Assembly: GCA_020726505.1 (NCBI GenBank)
Contig: JAHLEZ010000001.1
Coordinates: forward strand, 1,550,001-1,614,000
Direction of reading: 5' to 3'
From: Leptodontidium sp. MPI-SDFR-AT-0119
Taxonomy: Eukaryota > Ascomycota > Leotiomycetes > Helotiales > Leptodontidiaceae
Length of the DNA stretch: 64,000 nucleotides
Positions 25,507 through 36,159 of this stretch are shown here, piece after piece; the first letter of the stretch is position 1, and every line of letters begins with the position of its first letter. Below the pieces are notes generated by a model that ran no database searches, was not told the origin of the DNA, and was given only the letters and a program-made list of their open reading frames with translations. Position numbers and translations under genes: made by a program.

Positions 25507-26600
25507 TATGGGAAGGTAGAGAGAAGGAGAGGGAGAGAGGAACAGGAAGAAGGAGTTGTGATGCTTACGTGAGTGAGTGTATGACTGGGAGGAGTTATTC
25601 AGCAGGATGATGGAGGAAGGAAAAGAGGCTGTCTGTCAATCAATCAGGCAGAGTTGAGGGAAGGGAAGGAGGGTAGGGTACGGTGAAGGATCTGGATCTG
25701 GGATGATGATCTGGCTGATGCCGATGCCGATGCTGGTGGCTGGGTGGCTGGAAGGCTGGATGGATGGGTTGGTTGAATGGTTGGATGCATGAGGTACGGT
25801 ACGGTACGGTTCGGCAGGTAGGCAGGCACATGTAGGGAGGGGTTAGGGCAAGGGGAGCTGAGGTGAGGAGAAGGATAAGTAGAAGAGAAGAAGGGAGAGA
25901 GAGAAGAGAGAAAACGGGACCAGTCTACGCAGTTTATTAACACAATCAATACCTAGGTACTGTAGAGTACAGTACAATCAAGGAGGAATAACAAGAAGAC
26001 GAAGAGGAAGAGGAAGAGGAAGAGAAAAATGGAAAGGAAGACGCCGCCGTTAAGGCACGGGACGGGAGGAGACCAGAGCCAGGCACAAACAGCCCAGGCC
26101 AGGGGAGGAGGAGGGAGTGAAGCCCCACTTGTAGTTGAGGTTTAAGCGGTGCTAATTGGTTGCTTGAGGCTCGTTTCAAGCTACCTTACTTTTCTTCTTA
26201 GTCTGGGTCTTGCTTGGTCTTAGTTGGTCTTATTTATGCTAGAGCTGAGAGTTCATGCGGGAGGATGTTTCCAGATTTTCTTCTCTTCAGCTTCTGCTTC
26301 TTCTTCTTCTTTCTCACATCTCCTCTTTCGTTGCAAACGTCAACAACTATTATGCACACCTACCTACGGTCGCGAACCGAGGCAGGTTGTCGCTTGATCG
26401 GATATTATCATTGGCTGCACCATCTATCGGAGGTGGCTCGGGATCAGTTAAATTCTCCGGCGGGTGGTGGTGGGTGTGGTGCCACGCTATTTTACCCCAC
26501 ACTTGCTTGCTTGGGCTGACGACATACATCCCTGTGTTTCCTTCCCCTCACTTACCCTACCTACATCCATCACTGTACTTCACTGTACTTCACGGCCCAT

Positions 26601-26639
26601 GATTGATTGATTGATTGATTGATCGATTGATCGATTGAC
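26601..26639. repeat. (GATT)n/(GATC) microsatellite
   Basis: Five perfect GATT units, then alternating GATC/GATT units. Confidence 0.9.
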
Positions 26640-26948
26640 TGCAACAAGACAGAGCACAGCTACAACAGCAAGTCCACCAAGATAACGAGAAAGTCCAGGA
26701 CAGGTAGGCAAGGCAAGTAAGCAAGCAAGGTAAGGAAGCTCCGAAGTGGGCAGAACAGAGCAAAGCTGTTTAACCCTGACCCCTCCTTGACCTTGACTTT
26801 GACCTCGACCTTCCTGGACTTCAACCCCTCACTTGTGACGACGCGCCAATACCAGCCTGCCTGCCAGCCTGCCAGCCTGCATAGGTAAGGTAGGGTAGGT
26901 AGGTATCGTTGTCAGACGGCGTTTCTTCTTTTGCTTTCCTTCTTGTTC

Positions 26949-27015
26949 CTCTTCTCCTTCTCCTTCTCCTTCTCCTCCTCCTCCTCCTCCCCTCCTCCTC
27001 CCCTCCTCCTTCTCT
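26949..27015. repeat. (CTTCTC)n/(CTC)n polypyrimidine tract
   Basis: About 65 nt of CTTCTC then CTC/CCTC units on the plus strand, ending about 200 nt upstream of the start codon at 27220. Such pyrimidine tracts are common in fungal promoters near the transcription start. Confidence 0.85.
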
Positions 27016-27219
27016 TAGTTCTTGTCAATTCATTATCCCTTCTTCTCTTGCTCAAGCATTGTACATGATAGTCAATTCCTCATAACTATTCCACATCTAC
27101 ATCTATCAGCATTTAACACCGGAGCTTCCGTACCTACACACCTCCCTCAATTCCCACCCACAGCAAGAACCAAGCAAACACTCCGATACCGAACTACACC
27201 AAAACTCCACATCATCAAA

Positions 27220-28347
27220 ATGTCAACCTCAACCTCCCCCTCAACCTTCCTAGCCACCAAAGCAACCTCCCTCGAATCCACCCAACCTGTTCCCCCCGAC
27301 CAAGCCCAAGCCGCTCAGATCCCCCTCCAAACATTCAACCTACCGACCTTCCCTCCCGAAGCCTTCAGCTCAGGCCTAACATCCCTAATCCTAACCTCCG
27401 ACATAAAACTCGAAGAATACCAACCCCTCCTCGAACAACCCTTCTCAGTCCCCGATCTGCCACCCACAATCACAAGCCTCACCCTCGAGCTATTCTCCCT
27501 AGGCTACCCGCCCGGCTTCCTCACTGAACTCGGCAAGAAACTCCCCGGTCTCAAGTCCCTGACTCTCTACTCGCAACTCCTAGCCGGCACGACATCGTAC
27601 AGCAAGGACGACGCAATCACATTCTTCCGGTTCCAGACACAGCTCCGCGAACTGCATTTATTAGACGTCTTCGGCCCAAAGGGGTTCTACACCGAACTCG
27701 CCAGTCGCGTCTCCCCGTCCCTCAAATTCCTCGAGATCAATTTCACCTACCGACACTCGGATCCGCAGTTCCTGGGTAGTCTGCCGAGTAAGGAGATTGT
27801 GGAGTTTTTGAGGGGCGAGGGGAAGGGCTTGGTTGGGCTGACGGCGAGTATTTCGGCGCCGGATGTTACAGATGATGAGGATGATAGGGAGGGGACGGAG
27901 GTGGGCATCTTGCCTGTTGAGAAGGCGCATGCGGGGGAGCTTGTGGGGGTTCTGAAGGGGAAGGGAGTCGGAGGAGAGATGGTCATGCTTGATGTTACGA
28001 TGTTTGAGCTTTCTTTGAAACAGGTTGGGGATGTGGTGGGTGCGTGTGGGAAGGTTAAGATCCTGGGCTTGACGGTTGCGGTTGAGAAGGGATGGGGTGA
28101 GGTCTTTGAGGCCCTTGGTGAGGGGGGGAGGGGGAAGGGTGTGGAGGTTCTGGAGATTGTGGGGGTGCCTGGCTTGGAGTTTGCGGAGAGTATTAAAGAG
28201 GGGGGAAAGAGTGGGTTGAGTGCTGATGTTCTTGTCGGGGTGGTGGCGGCGGGGTGTAAGAGCTTGAAGAGCGTTAAGGTTAGTTTGCTGAGGACTAGAA
28301 GTGAGTTGTGGGTTCTTGAGGGGGAGGTGTGGACTTTGAAGGGTTGA
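27220..28347 (+). CDS. Hypothetical leucine-rich-repeat-like protein
   Basis: Single-exon frame of 375 residues. The start is ATG 27220 in strong context (TCAAAATGTC) after a CT-rich leader; the frame extends upstream only through non-ATG codons. I recognise no named family. Segments such as ITSLTLELFSLG, LKSLTLYSQLL and LRELHLLDVFG are spaced like degenerate leucine-rich repeats, so a solenoid fold is possible. There is no signal peptide or membrane segment. A short acidic stretch (DDEDDRE) lies near residue 230. The base composition is odd: the first half uses almost only C- or A-ending codons on a G-poor strand, while from about 27780 the same strand turns G-rich with G- or T-ending codons. 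The frame stays open across this switch, which argues for a real gene. Confidence 0.65.
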   Translation: MSTSTSPSTFLATKATSLESTQPVPPDQAQAAQIPLQTFNLPTFPPEAFSSGLTSLILTSDIKLEEYQPLLEQPFSVPDLPPTITSLTLELFSLGYPPGFLTELGKKLPGLKSLTLYSQLLAGTTSYSKDDAITFFRFQTQLRELHLLDVFGPKGFYTELASRVSPSLKFLEINFTYRHSDPQFLGSLPSKEIVEFLRGEGKGLVGLTASISAPDVTDDEDDREGTEVGILPVEKAHAGELVGVLKGKGVGGEMVMLDVTMFELSLKQVGDVVGACGKVKILGLTVAVEKGWGEVFEALGEGGRGKGVEVLEIVGVPGLEFAESIKEGGKSGLSADVLVGVVAAGCKSLKSVKVSLLRTRSELWVLEGEVWTLKG

Positions 28348-29151
28348 TTGGAGGTGGTGGAGATGTTGGGGAGTTCTGTAGGGGCTTAAGAGGTAGGAGG
28401 ATCGATTGAGAGTGAGTTTGGGTGGGTTTCTTAGATATTCTCGTTGTTTATTGTTAGTTCTGTGTTGATAGAGAGAGAGCGATATCTCGGCTCGGCTCGG
28501 TTCGGTTCGCTTAAATACATGCGTGCACTTTGATGTTTGGTTCTCGTCTATCGTTTATTCTTGAGAGGTAGAATTTGTGGAAGGCGAGATTCATCGGACG
28601 TTCTACATAGACAGGAATACAATACAACTGTTAATCGGATCTCATTTAGGCGACGGACATCTCTGGCAATGGCTTGTTTTCTGCTTTCTTCCCCTCCCCC
28701 CACTCTCTACTTGGTCCTCTGTGTTTTGACACCCTTTCCGTCCACATATAGCTTCGCTTCATACCGCTTCCTCCTCCTTATGTCACTTCCCGACCGAGCG
28801 ACTGGTGGGTAGGTCGGATAGGGTAAAGAGCTAACGGACAGTAATCACACTTTGAATTCCAAGGACGAGAGGATTTTGTAAGTTACGTCTTTTTTCTGGA
28901 CTCGTCAAATCTAGTCAGGTCTCTCTTTCCCCTCACAGGAAGAGGATCTGGAACCCTGTCTGACTTGTTCACGCACGCGTTCGAGATAAGGAGGTAGTTT
29001 GGAGGGTCTGTTCTGTTCTGGTTTTATTCCAAATTGCGCTAGATGGAAGTAGGTAGGGCCAGGATCAGACTGGACTGAACTGAATTGGACTGGATCGGTT
29101 GAAAATATTATTATCGATTCAATAAAATGTTGACCCCATTGTCAAGTATTC

Positions 29152-29164
29152 GGGGGGGGGGGGG
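29152..29164. repeat. Poly-G tract (13 G)
   Basis: Thirteen consecutive G on the plus strand in intergenic DNA. Confidence 0.95.
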
Positions 29165-30500
29165 TTCGGTCATTTGGAGCTAACTGAGGGAAGAGATGGG
29201 TGATTGGGGAGGATCCGTGAGGGGGCTGAGACTGAGGCTGCATCAGAGCTACGGTAAAGTGCAGTACAGTACAGTACACACATACCATTGTCAGCGTTTA
29301 ATGAATTTTCTCAACTTGAGAACTGAATAAGTCCCTCTTCTGCATTGGGTTATATTTTATTTTTTTTCTAGTTCGTCTCTCCATAAGCGGCAGACCCCCC
29401 TCCTGCCTCTTTGCGAGTCCAACTGCCCCCTGGTAGATAGAGAGACCTTGCAACTTCGACTAACACTTAAGCTTAACTTTCAGCTCGAGTTTTGGCTTTT
29501 GGCTTTTGGGCTTTAGAGTTTGGTACTGTGCTTTTACGTACTGTAGCACTAGCAAATTGAGCCAGGAACAGGGAACGTTCTGATTCTCGAGGACGTGCTG
29601 TGCATGGTGGTAGCGTCGTGGATCAGTGTGTTGTAGACCGGATTCTCGGGATTAAACAATCATGTATCTGCGCAAATATTAAAACTGACGATTTTTTTTG
29701 TTTTGTTTGGCTAGTTAGTGCGTTTCGTTGATGTGAGTGGGAATGAACGTGGACAAGGACATGGGAAGGGGAAGTGGAAGAGGATTTGGATGATCGGATT
29801 AAATCAGAAAGACGCCTTGTTTGTTTCCGTCAGAGGGATGTTCCGATGTTAGCTGGATGGGAGGATGGAGGGATCAATTGCCGGCCGCTCGTTCTCATCT
29901 GAGATCGGATCAGGGCGGGGCGGGTCTCGCTAAAGTCTTGGTTTGCTACGCGAGATGTTTTGATTCCTGCTTCCCCGCCCGCTCTCTCGCCCTCGCGCTT
30001 TCGGAGATCTGGATTGCCGGACAGTTAGTTGGCGGATTGGGATCTGCTGCCCTGCCATCCTATCCACCATCGTAAGAAGGATCAAGGCTGGATTTTTGAG
30101 GTTCCTAATTTTGGATGTAGGTGGGTGGCTTTGAAAGGATGTTGTTGCCGGGTGCTGAATACGGAGAGAGAGGGGTCAGAGAGTTGAGGTAGACAGGATC
30201 GAATCAGACTACATGAAACGAAATAAACCAAAAGGTCTGAATCTGAATGACACCTGATAGCAAGCACCCTTTCGGGAAGTTGTTAGGGATTGCTAAGCTG
30301 AGCTTGTGGGTAGCTAGTCTGATTAGTGTGCTTGTAAGTTTTTACTGAACAGATTGTTATGAAATATGGCTTTCTATTTATTTCCTTGTATAAATCATGT
30401 CTTCCTAATTAGGAGGGCAGGGAACTAACTTCGTATAGGTCAATGCTTGTTAAGATCTCGCTTGTACTGTACAGCAACTGTATCTACCCAATGTCTAAAT

Positions 30501-30574
30501 CCCACGGTTAGAAATTGCAAACCAGGTACACCTGGACAAGAAACAGGTAAACAAGCCACCTGGTAGACCGTGGG
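30501..30574. repeat. Nested inverted repeat
   Basis: CCCACGGT (30501-30508) pairs with ACCGTGGG (30567-30574), and inside it ACCAGGT (30521-30527) pairs with ACCTGGT (30558-30564). The left inner arm is itself part of a perfect palindrome, CCAGGT-AC-ACCTGG (30522-30535). Together they could form a two-step hairpin or cruciform of about 74 nt. No coding frame covers it. Confidence 0.6.
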
Positions 30575-33393
30575 AATGGCAGTGTAGATGCTGAGAAGCG
30601 ATCTAGATTCATATCTAGCCTAGTCAAACATGCAGGTCCGGAAAGTCAACGAGTACCAAAGCGCCATCCCGTCTCGTCGCAGCCAGATGCTTCGGGAAAA
30701 GAGGAAGAGGGGAGAGGATAATCCTCATCATCTTCATCCTCCTGTTCCCATTCTGTTTCTTCTCGCCCAACCGGAATAGTTCCATCACGAGCCTAGTTCT
30801 AGATCTGAATCCGACCATCTCTTCACTTGACAGCGAGCGGGGGTAGAGTAAAAGTAATGAAAATAAGGTAGTTTCGAGTATTTTCGTCGCGGATCTACCG
30901 CTTGCCGGCTCCATCTATCCAAAGTTGACTCGACTCGACTCATCCAATCTACCAACTTTTCCAAGCACAGCACGTACACTCGACTCAACACACAAGCTCA
31001 AAGGTACGCACGGAAGATGTTCCTGATCGGAATAATTATAGAGACTTAGCTGTAGTAGCGCCATCTCGAGACCGGATACGTCAATACCCTCGTCTGTGCA
31101 TCGAAGTCAAAAACAAAAATCTCTCTTTCCTCCTCCCCTCTAGCTCAGAAAAAAGGACCTCAGCCACCGGTAAGACCCCGTACTACTGTACATCATCGTG
31201 CAGTAGGTACGGTGTAGGTAGCTGGGGAGGGAAACATTTGTGTCGGACGGAAAGGGATAAGTTGGTAAGTGCGGGGTACCTCTTGGTTATCGTACTTTAC
31301 GTGTTTCAGAAGCCGCGTTGCAGATGGGAAAGAAGGTTCACGGAACTAGCTCTATTTTTGTTTTATTTTATACTTTCTCGCTTGGAGACAGGGAGTGGAG
31401 TGAACTGGAGGTGGCTGTAAGGATGATGGGTGTTGCGCAGTTAGTGTCTGGTGGTGTGCATGTATTGATTCTTGACGCAGGGATGGATGGGGCTTGATTT
31501 GTTGACTCTGATATTTACTCGCTTCTTTGCATGATGGGGATCCCTGTCGGAAGTAGTGCGTCTTTGGGATACGAGGGTTCTTAATAATCAGATGAATGGA
31601 GGGAGTGTTACCAACGCATAATGTAATCTCCTCTTCGCAGGATAATTTATTTCTTTTCTTTTCTTGTTTACCGCTTTAATCTTTAGTCCGTCCATCCCTT
31701 CTCCCCTCGTTCCTCCGAGACGGATACTGGGATCTCGGGTTGGTGGTGTAGTGCGTTGTTCGATGGTTCGTTCGTGAGAAGGGAACGGGATGGGTATCCT
31801 TGTCTATTTTCCTTAGTGAAGATTCGATTCATCGATGGCGAGATCGTGGTGCTGGGATATAGATGTCTAGAAGTTGGATTGAGTAGTGATATTACATTTT
31901 CCATCAGTGCATTTCTATAGGGTAGTTGAGCTATGCCTTTCAGGGGTTCGCTTAGCGATTGTCCTTGCATTTACTCGCAAGCCATGTTATCATGAGTATT
32001 ATTGACTCTGATATTACCAGTGTGCCGGCCAGGATCTCGCAGCATTAAATTGAAGGTCCAGATGCCCATAGAGGGCTTTAATAAATTAAATACATTGATG
32101 AAATACGAGGAGTTAAGTGGCATCGATCCGACTACCGAGTCTCCCTTCAAGGTCCTCCCCCAGATACAACAGCAGCGCAAGACCCAAACTAGCCCCGATA
32201 AGGATCTCAAGGAGTATGATGCTTCTAGCATTAGTTCCGGCATGCGAAAGACTTCTTAGTGCTATCCTGAGCCGGCCGGAGGGAAATCCTCCTACCGAGG
32301 TAAGCTCGCCTTCGGGATACGACAACACGAAGCTCAAGTCGTGATAGCTTCATTTAGCAGTTTGGATAAACAAGAACTAAGATACTCCTATACTAAAAGA
32401 CTTCCTCGATGTGACAGCCCCTAAACCATCGTGATTTTGAACGGTCTCTGGTAGTCAGCTGCACTCGGAACTGGATTTTCCAGGTAAAAAGTCAACACCA
32501 GTCGCTAAACTTATGCTATCGGTAAGTATGCTTTTAGTGATACAACAGCAACATTTGCATCTCAAGTCACTACAAGACTTCGCTCCCCTTATAATATGTC
32601 TCACTCATTAGTAGCTGCGCTGTAGAGCAATCATGCGATGCTGTAACTTCAAATTTGTGAGGATACGATTCCCATATCATTCGCCCTCTGGGTAGCAGTT
32701 TGGAGTGTATGGAGAGTCGGTGCCTCCAGGCCGAATTCTTAGCGTTCTATCCGTAAATTTAATCTTGAGGCCTCGAGATCTAGATTTATTGCAGTGGGGA
32801 TGTCGTATCTGCACTGGAGGCTTTCGGTTTCTTGAAGTGAGGAACATAATATAGGCGCCCTATAAGGGCAAGGAAACCAATACCTTTGAAGAACTGCTGT
32901 CTATAGAAAGGCAAAATCGTACTCAGTTGCAGCGTATACGGTATCAATCAAAATCTAAGGGCCAGGTTGTTTTCTCTCAGCTCAAACACCCAGTCGGACA
33001 TGGACATTTGAACATTCAGAATAGGCTGTAGGTTGACGCTATTTTAAGCGATACGGAGGGTGCTGAGTGTGCTGAAGCAAGTATGACTTTCAGGCGCTAG
33101 AAGGGGAGGCGAATGATGGATATTGTCTGATGTTATGCTTGAGAATGAGCTGAGATGAGGATCTGGGATTGGGATAAGCAGAATGCAGTATAGCAGCAAA
33201 TAGAAATGCTAGGTGCTTGATCTTAACTTATATATTCAAAGAGGAGGAGGGCGGGAGTGTCGTATGGATACTTTACTCTCGCATCTCTGGTCTGAATGCC
33301 TGAAGTATTGTGCTATCATTGAAGGTAGTTGATATGTGATGACTTGCTGGTTAGACGCACTGTTGGACTCAATGGAGAGAGTTAATTACGAGC

Positions 33394-33935
33394 CTAGCCC
33401 TCCTTCTGCTGACCAGCGCTCCCACTCTCAGGCTGACCAGGCCGTCCACTTGTGCCTGCGCTGTACCTACCTGTAAGAAGCTCTAGGAGCATGTCAGGCG
33501 AAAAAGAGACAAGCCAGCCCTTGATATCTACCTTGGATTGTAAGTTCAAGAACTATTTTCAATATTATAATTCTCGTCAAATTCATAACTCATTGAATGA
33601 AAGGCACTTCTAGCTGCCATCTCAAATCCCTTCATTCTGGAGCCTGTTTCCCAATCAATCTTTGGTTTCTTGTAGGAAAGGAGTTCAGAGACGAGTTTGG
33701 TAATAATCCTCGCTTCCGAGTCCCTGTAGACAACAATGAAACGGAAGCTGTGCTTGTTTGTTTGTGGGTGCATTAAGTGCAATTTGCTTTCGTCAGTGGA
33801 GGATGCCTAGATCTTCCGAGATTAGGAAGAGAGACCGTTAGGCGTGGACCGAACAACATTCATAATAAGCACTGGATACGCTTAGTGACTTAGATACAAT
33901 CATCAAGCTGGGCTTACGTAACTAATAATATACAT
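33394..33935 (-). CDS. Small three-exon hypothetical protein
   Basis: This gene is visible only after splicing. Proposed exons on the minus strand: 33935-33918, 33806-33590 and 33527-33394, giving 369 nt, 122 residues plus stop, with no internal stop. Sites: GTAAGC donor and CTAG acceptor for intron 1, GTTATG donor and GTAG acceptor for intron 2. The middle exon encodes a compact basic/hydrophobic segment (containing FRFIVVYRDSEARIITKLV). The last exon starts IKGWLVSFSPDMLLELLTG and ends in a Gly/Gln/Ser-rich tail finishing KEG. I do not recognise the family. The middle and last exons look firm; the six-codon first exon is the weakest part and another 5' exon is possible. The SRPK-like kinase lies upstream on the same strand, 333 bases away. 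Confidence 0.45.
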
Positions 33936-34268
33936 GAGGTAAGGGTTTCTGTTAACTCTATGTCTGTCATGGCGCGTAGCGCACACCTAATGCGTTACTG
34001 CTTTTACAGAAATCCTCGCCAGATATTGATCTACTATTCTCAGTTTAAAGTGGCAGCAAAGCTATCTGTTCGCTGAAAGTAGTGTGGCAGCAGAATTGAC
34101 TGCTTGCTCAAGGGATGCAATATGTGACGACAAAAACCGAATCGCAGGATCTCCACTCAGCTGCCCTGCATCAATCACATCATCACCTCGTTAATTCCTC
34201 TTCCCAAATAGTCATCTCAAAATACCCATCGAAATGGCAGCAGTCTAGATGGCCAAACCCTTCAAATG
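33936..34268. other. Spacer between the small gene and the kinase gene
   Basis: 333 bases holding the kinase 3' UTR and the presumed promoter of the small minus-strand gene. Nothing else is recognisable. Confidence 0.4.
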
Positions 34269-35847
34269 TCAATTTTCCACACTAGGTATTACAATTGGCT
34301 CCTCAGATCTCCCCCGCAGCCAACAATGGTAATAAGCCTGCCCAGCAGTGAGCCGCTCCTCTGGAAGCCAGCAGAGGAAGCCGGAGAGCAAGTCAAGAAA
34401 GTCATCCTTGTCGTCTCCCGTCAGATTCGTGACGAGAGATTGCAATTTCTTTCCATTAGGTAGTGGGACAGGACCTCTCCATTTCCCTAGAACAAAGTTT
34501 GTTAGGCAGCAGCTAGGGGGGGGGGGGGGTGATTGTTTAAGGCCTACCGTTGATATCCCAGTACTTGCTTGTTTCCTTGCTCCTTTTGAGGAATTCTGGT
34601 GGTGGTGGACCAAGGAGGGCGGTCATGGCTGCAAGATGGTGGGCATCATTCAGCTCCACTGATTCCTTATCGTAAATGCCAAACAAAGCTTCTCGTTCAA
34701 GAAAGTCCCAGGTCTAGTAATTGGAGTTAGTTTAAGGAAGTAGTCAAGTCGTGAAAGGGAGGACGGAAGGATTTCATGCTTACTAGGAGCCCTAAACTCC
34801 AAATATCCACTGCACTATCCAATTCCATGTTGAGAATAACCTCAGGTGCTCGGTATGGCACTGGCATAGCATTGCCACTTTGTTTGTTGCCGATACGTGC
34901 TTGTCCAAAATCGCAAATGACGAGGGGTCCTGCGCCTCCTAACATGTACCGTGAGACGTATATTGTGTTATCTCCCATCTGCTTCCTCGCAGATGGACTA
35001 CGGACCTCGTCCTCTTCTACCTTAGAAAGAATCGAATCGTTCGTAATTGCAATGAGTAAGTTGTCCGAGTGGAGGTCTTATTATTCATTAGTCGAAAACC
35101 ACAATACATACGCGCCGCTAGGGCTAGGTGTGGATTACCTGTATGTATCACATCTGCTTCGTGGAGGAAGTTTAGCCCAAAGAGTACCTGATCAAGCGCT
35201 CCTTCAACAACACTTTGGGCGAAGATGCCATCCTCATGCAACTCTTGCAAAGTCCTCATACTCATGCCTAAAGGTGCTAAGACGAAGAAGTCGTGTTCGC
35301 CATTACAGCTCTTCATTTTGAATGAATCTTCAAGTTGTCGGACGTGTAATCGACCTGAGTGCTCGGCAGTGATACTAGCCAAGTGCTTGAAAACCTCAAA
35401 CTCCTGATTGTGTTTCAGAGTATTAACATGTGCCTTTATCACCCGATATGATCGCTCTCTTAATAAAAACCAAAGATGTTTAGCAATGGGTTAATCAAAA
35501 GTAGGTGGAGGCTTGAAGTACCTGAGATCACGGCACAACCACACGGTCGAGCTTGCGCCATAGCCAAGCTTAGCAACTACCTGGTAACGATCCTTTAAGA
35601 CCTCACCAATCCGCATGGGATAATAGTGATTGCGATTGTAAAAAGGAAGTCGCTCCTCCTCCACCATTTGAGACGGGTCAATGACCTCAAACCCAGTTGA
35701 TTGAAAGTCACGGGGTGAAAGTGGTGCTAGCGGTGTCGCCCGGTTAGAGTATCGCTGCGAGGCCATTGTAGATCGTATAACTCGAGGAGATGAACGGAAG
35801 CATAGTCGTGGTAATGGAAACCGACACAAAAAGCGGTCCGCAAACAT
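34269..35847 (-). CDS. SRPK-like protein kinase
   Basis: Serine/threonine kinase of the fungal SRPK-like (CMGC) type. Exons on the minus strand: 35847-35522, 35458-35139, 35076-34784, 34713-34548 and 34486-34269, summing to 1323 nt, 440 residues. Kinase landmarks: glycine loop LGYGASST (about 94-101), candidate ATP-binding Lys117 (RVIK), catalytic loop HTDLHSDN with Asp216, DFG at 271-273, and YRAPE ending at 294. The HRD arginine is replaced by threonine and the usual K-P-E by H-S-D, so activity may differ from canonical kinases, although the key aspartates are present. ATG 35847 gives a basic, aromatic first 27 residues like a mitochondrial presequence; ATG 35766 is an in-frame alternative giving 413 residues. 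A 14-base poly-G/C tract lies in the last intron. ERG8 is upstream on the same strand. The substrate is unknown. Confidence 0.85.
34516..34529. repeat. Poly-G tract (14 G) inside the last kinase intron
   Basis: Fourteen G on the plus strand, thus poly-C in the transcript of the minus-strand kinase gene, between donor and branch point of the intron 34547-34487. Confidence 0.95.
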
Positions 35848-36159
35848 TTTTGTGAGATGGAAATCGCTGTCACTATTGGAGACAAATTTAAGGAGGTCGG
35901 CAAGCCATGCGATCATGTGACTAACCTTCGAAAGGGCTGAGGCGCAAAGAGTTGCCTTGGAAGTCTCTTGTTTGACATGGAGTGAGGATCTCTCTTATTA
36001 ATGAAGAGCTCATACCTACTGGCTAGACGCGGAGATGCAAAGTAGCTAGTGCTGTAATAAACTTGTAGATATAAAGTAGGCCCAAATATTCCATTTTCTA
36101 TGCGATTCTCAACTTCATGTCGCTAAGGCTATCGAGAAATAAACAATCATTTGGTCCGC
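35848..36159 (-). promoter_or_regulatory. Promoter region of the kinase gene and ERG8 3' end
   Basis: 312 bases between the ERG8 stop and the kinase start. It must hold the ERG8 3' UTR and the kinase promoter. The kinase frame stays open upstream to a non-ATG codon at 35916. Confidence 0.4.

Larger units (their letters stand above)
24618..27219. other. Intergenic, repeat-rich
   Basis: No gene is supported. The first few hundred bases are probably the 3' UTR of the regulator. The rest contains AG, GGAT, GGAAA, GATT and CTC-type repeats. The final 250 bases are the CT-rich promoter and leader of the gene at 27220. Confidence 0.6.
28348..33393. other. Gene-poor 5-kb region
   Basis: I see no supportable gene. 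It holds a poly-G tract (29152-29164), repeated CAGTACAGTAC motifs near 29262 and a nested inverted repeat at 30501-30574. The part from about 31.6 kb rightwards lacks microsatellites and looks less GC-rich. Around 31683-32340 several frames are open on both strands (for example 31683-31970 minus and 32002-32259 plus), which could be remains of an old gene or element, but no family is recognisable. Confidence 0.5.

Noticed and set aside
4061..27219. Short tandem repeats as a CRISPR array or telomere
   Set aside because: Units are 2-6 bases with no spacers, the genome is eukaryotic, and no TTAGGG array is present.
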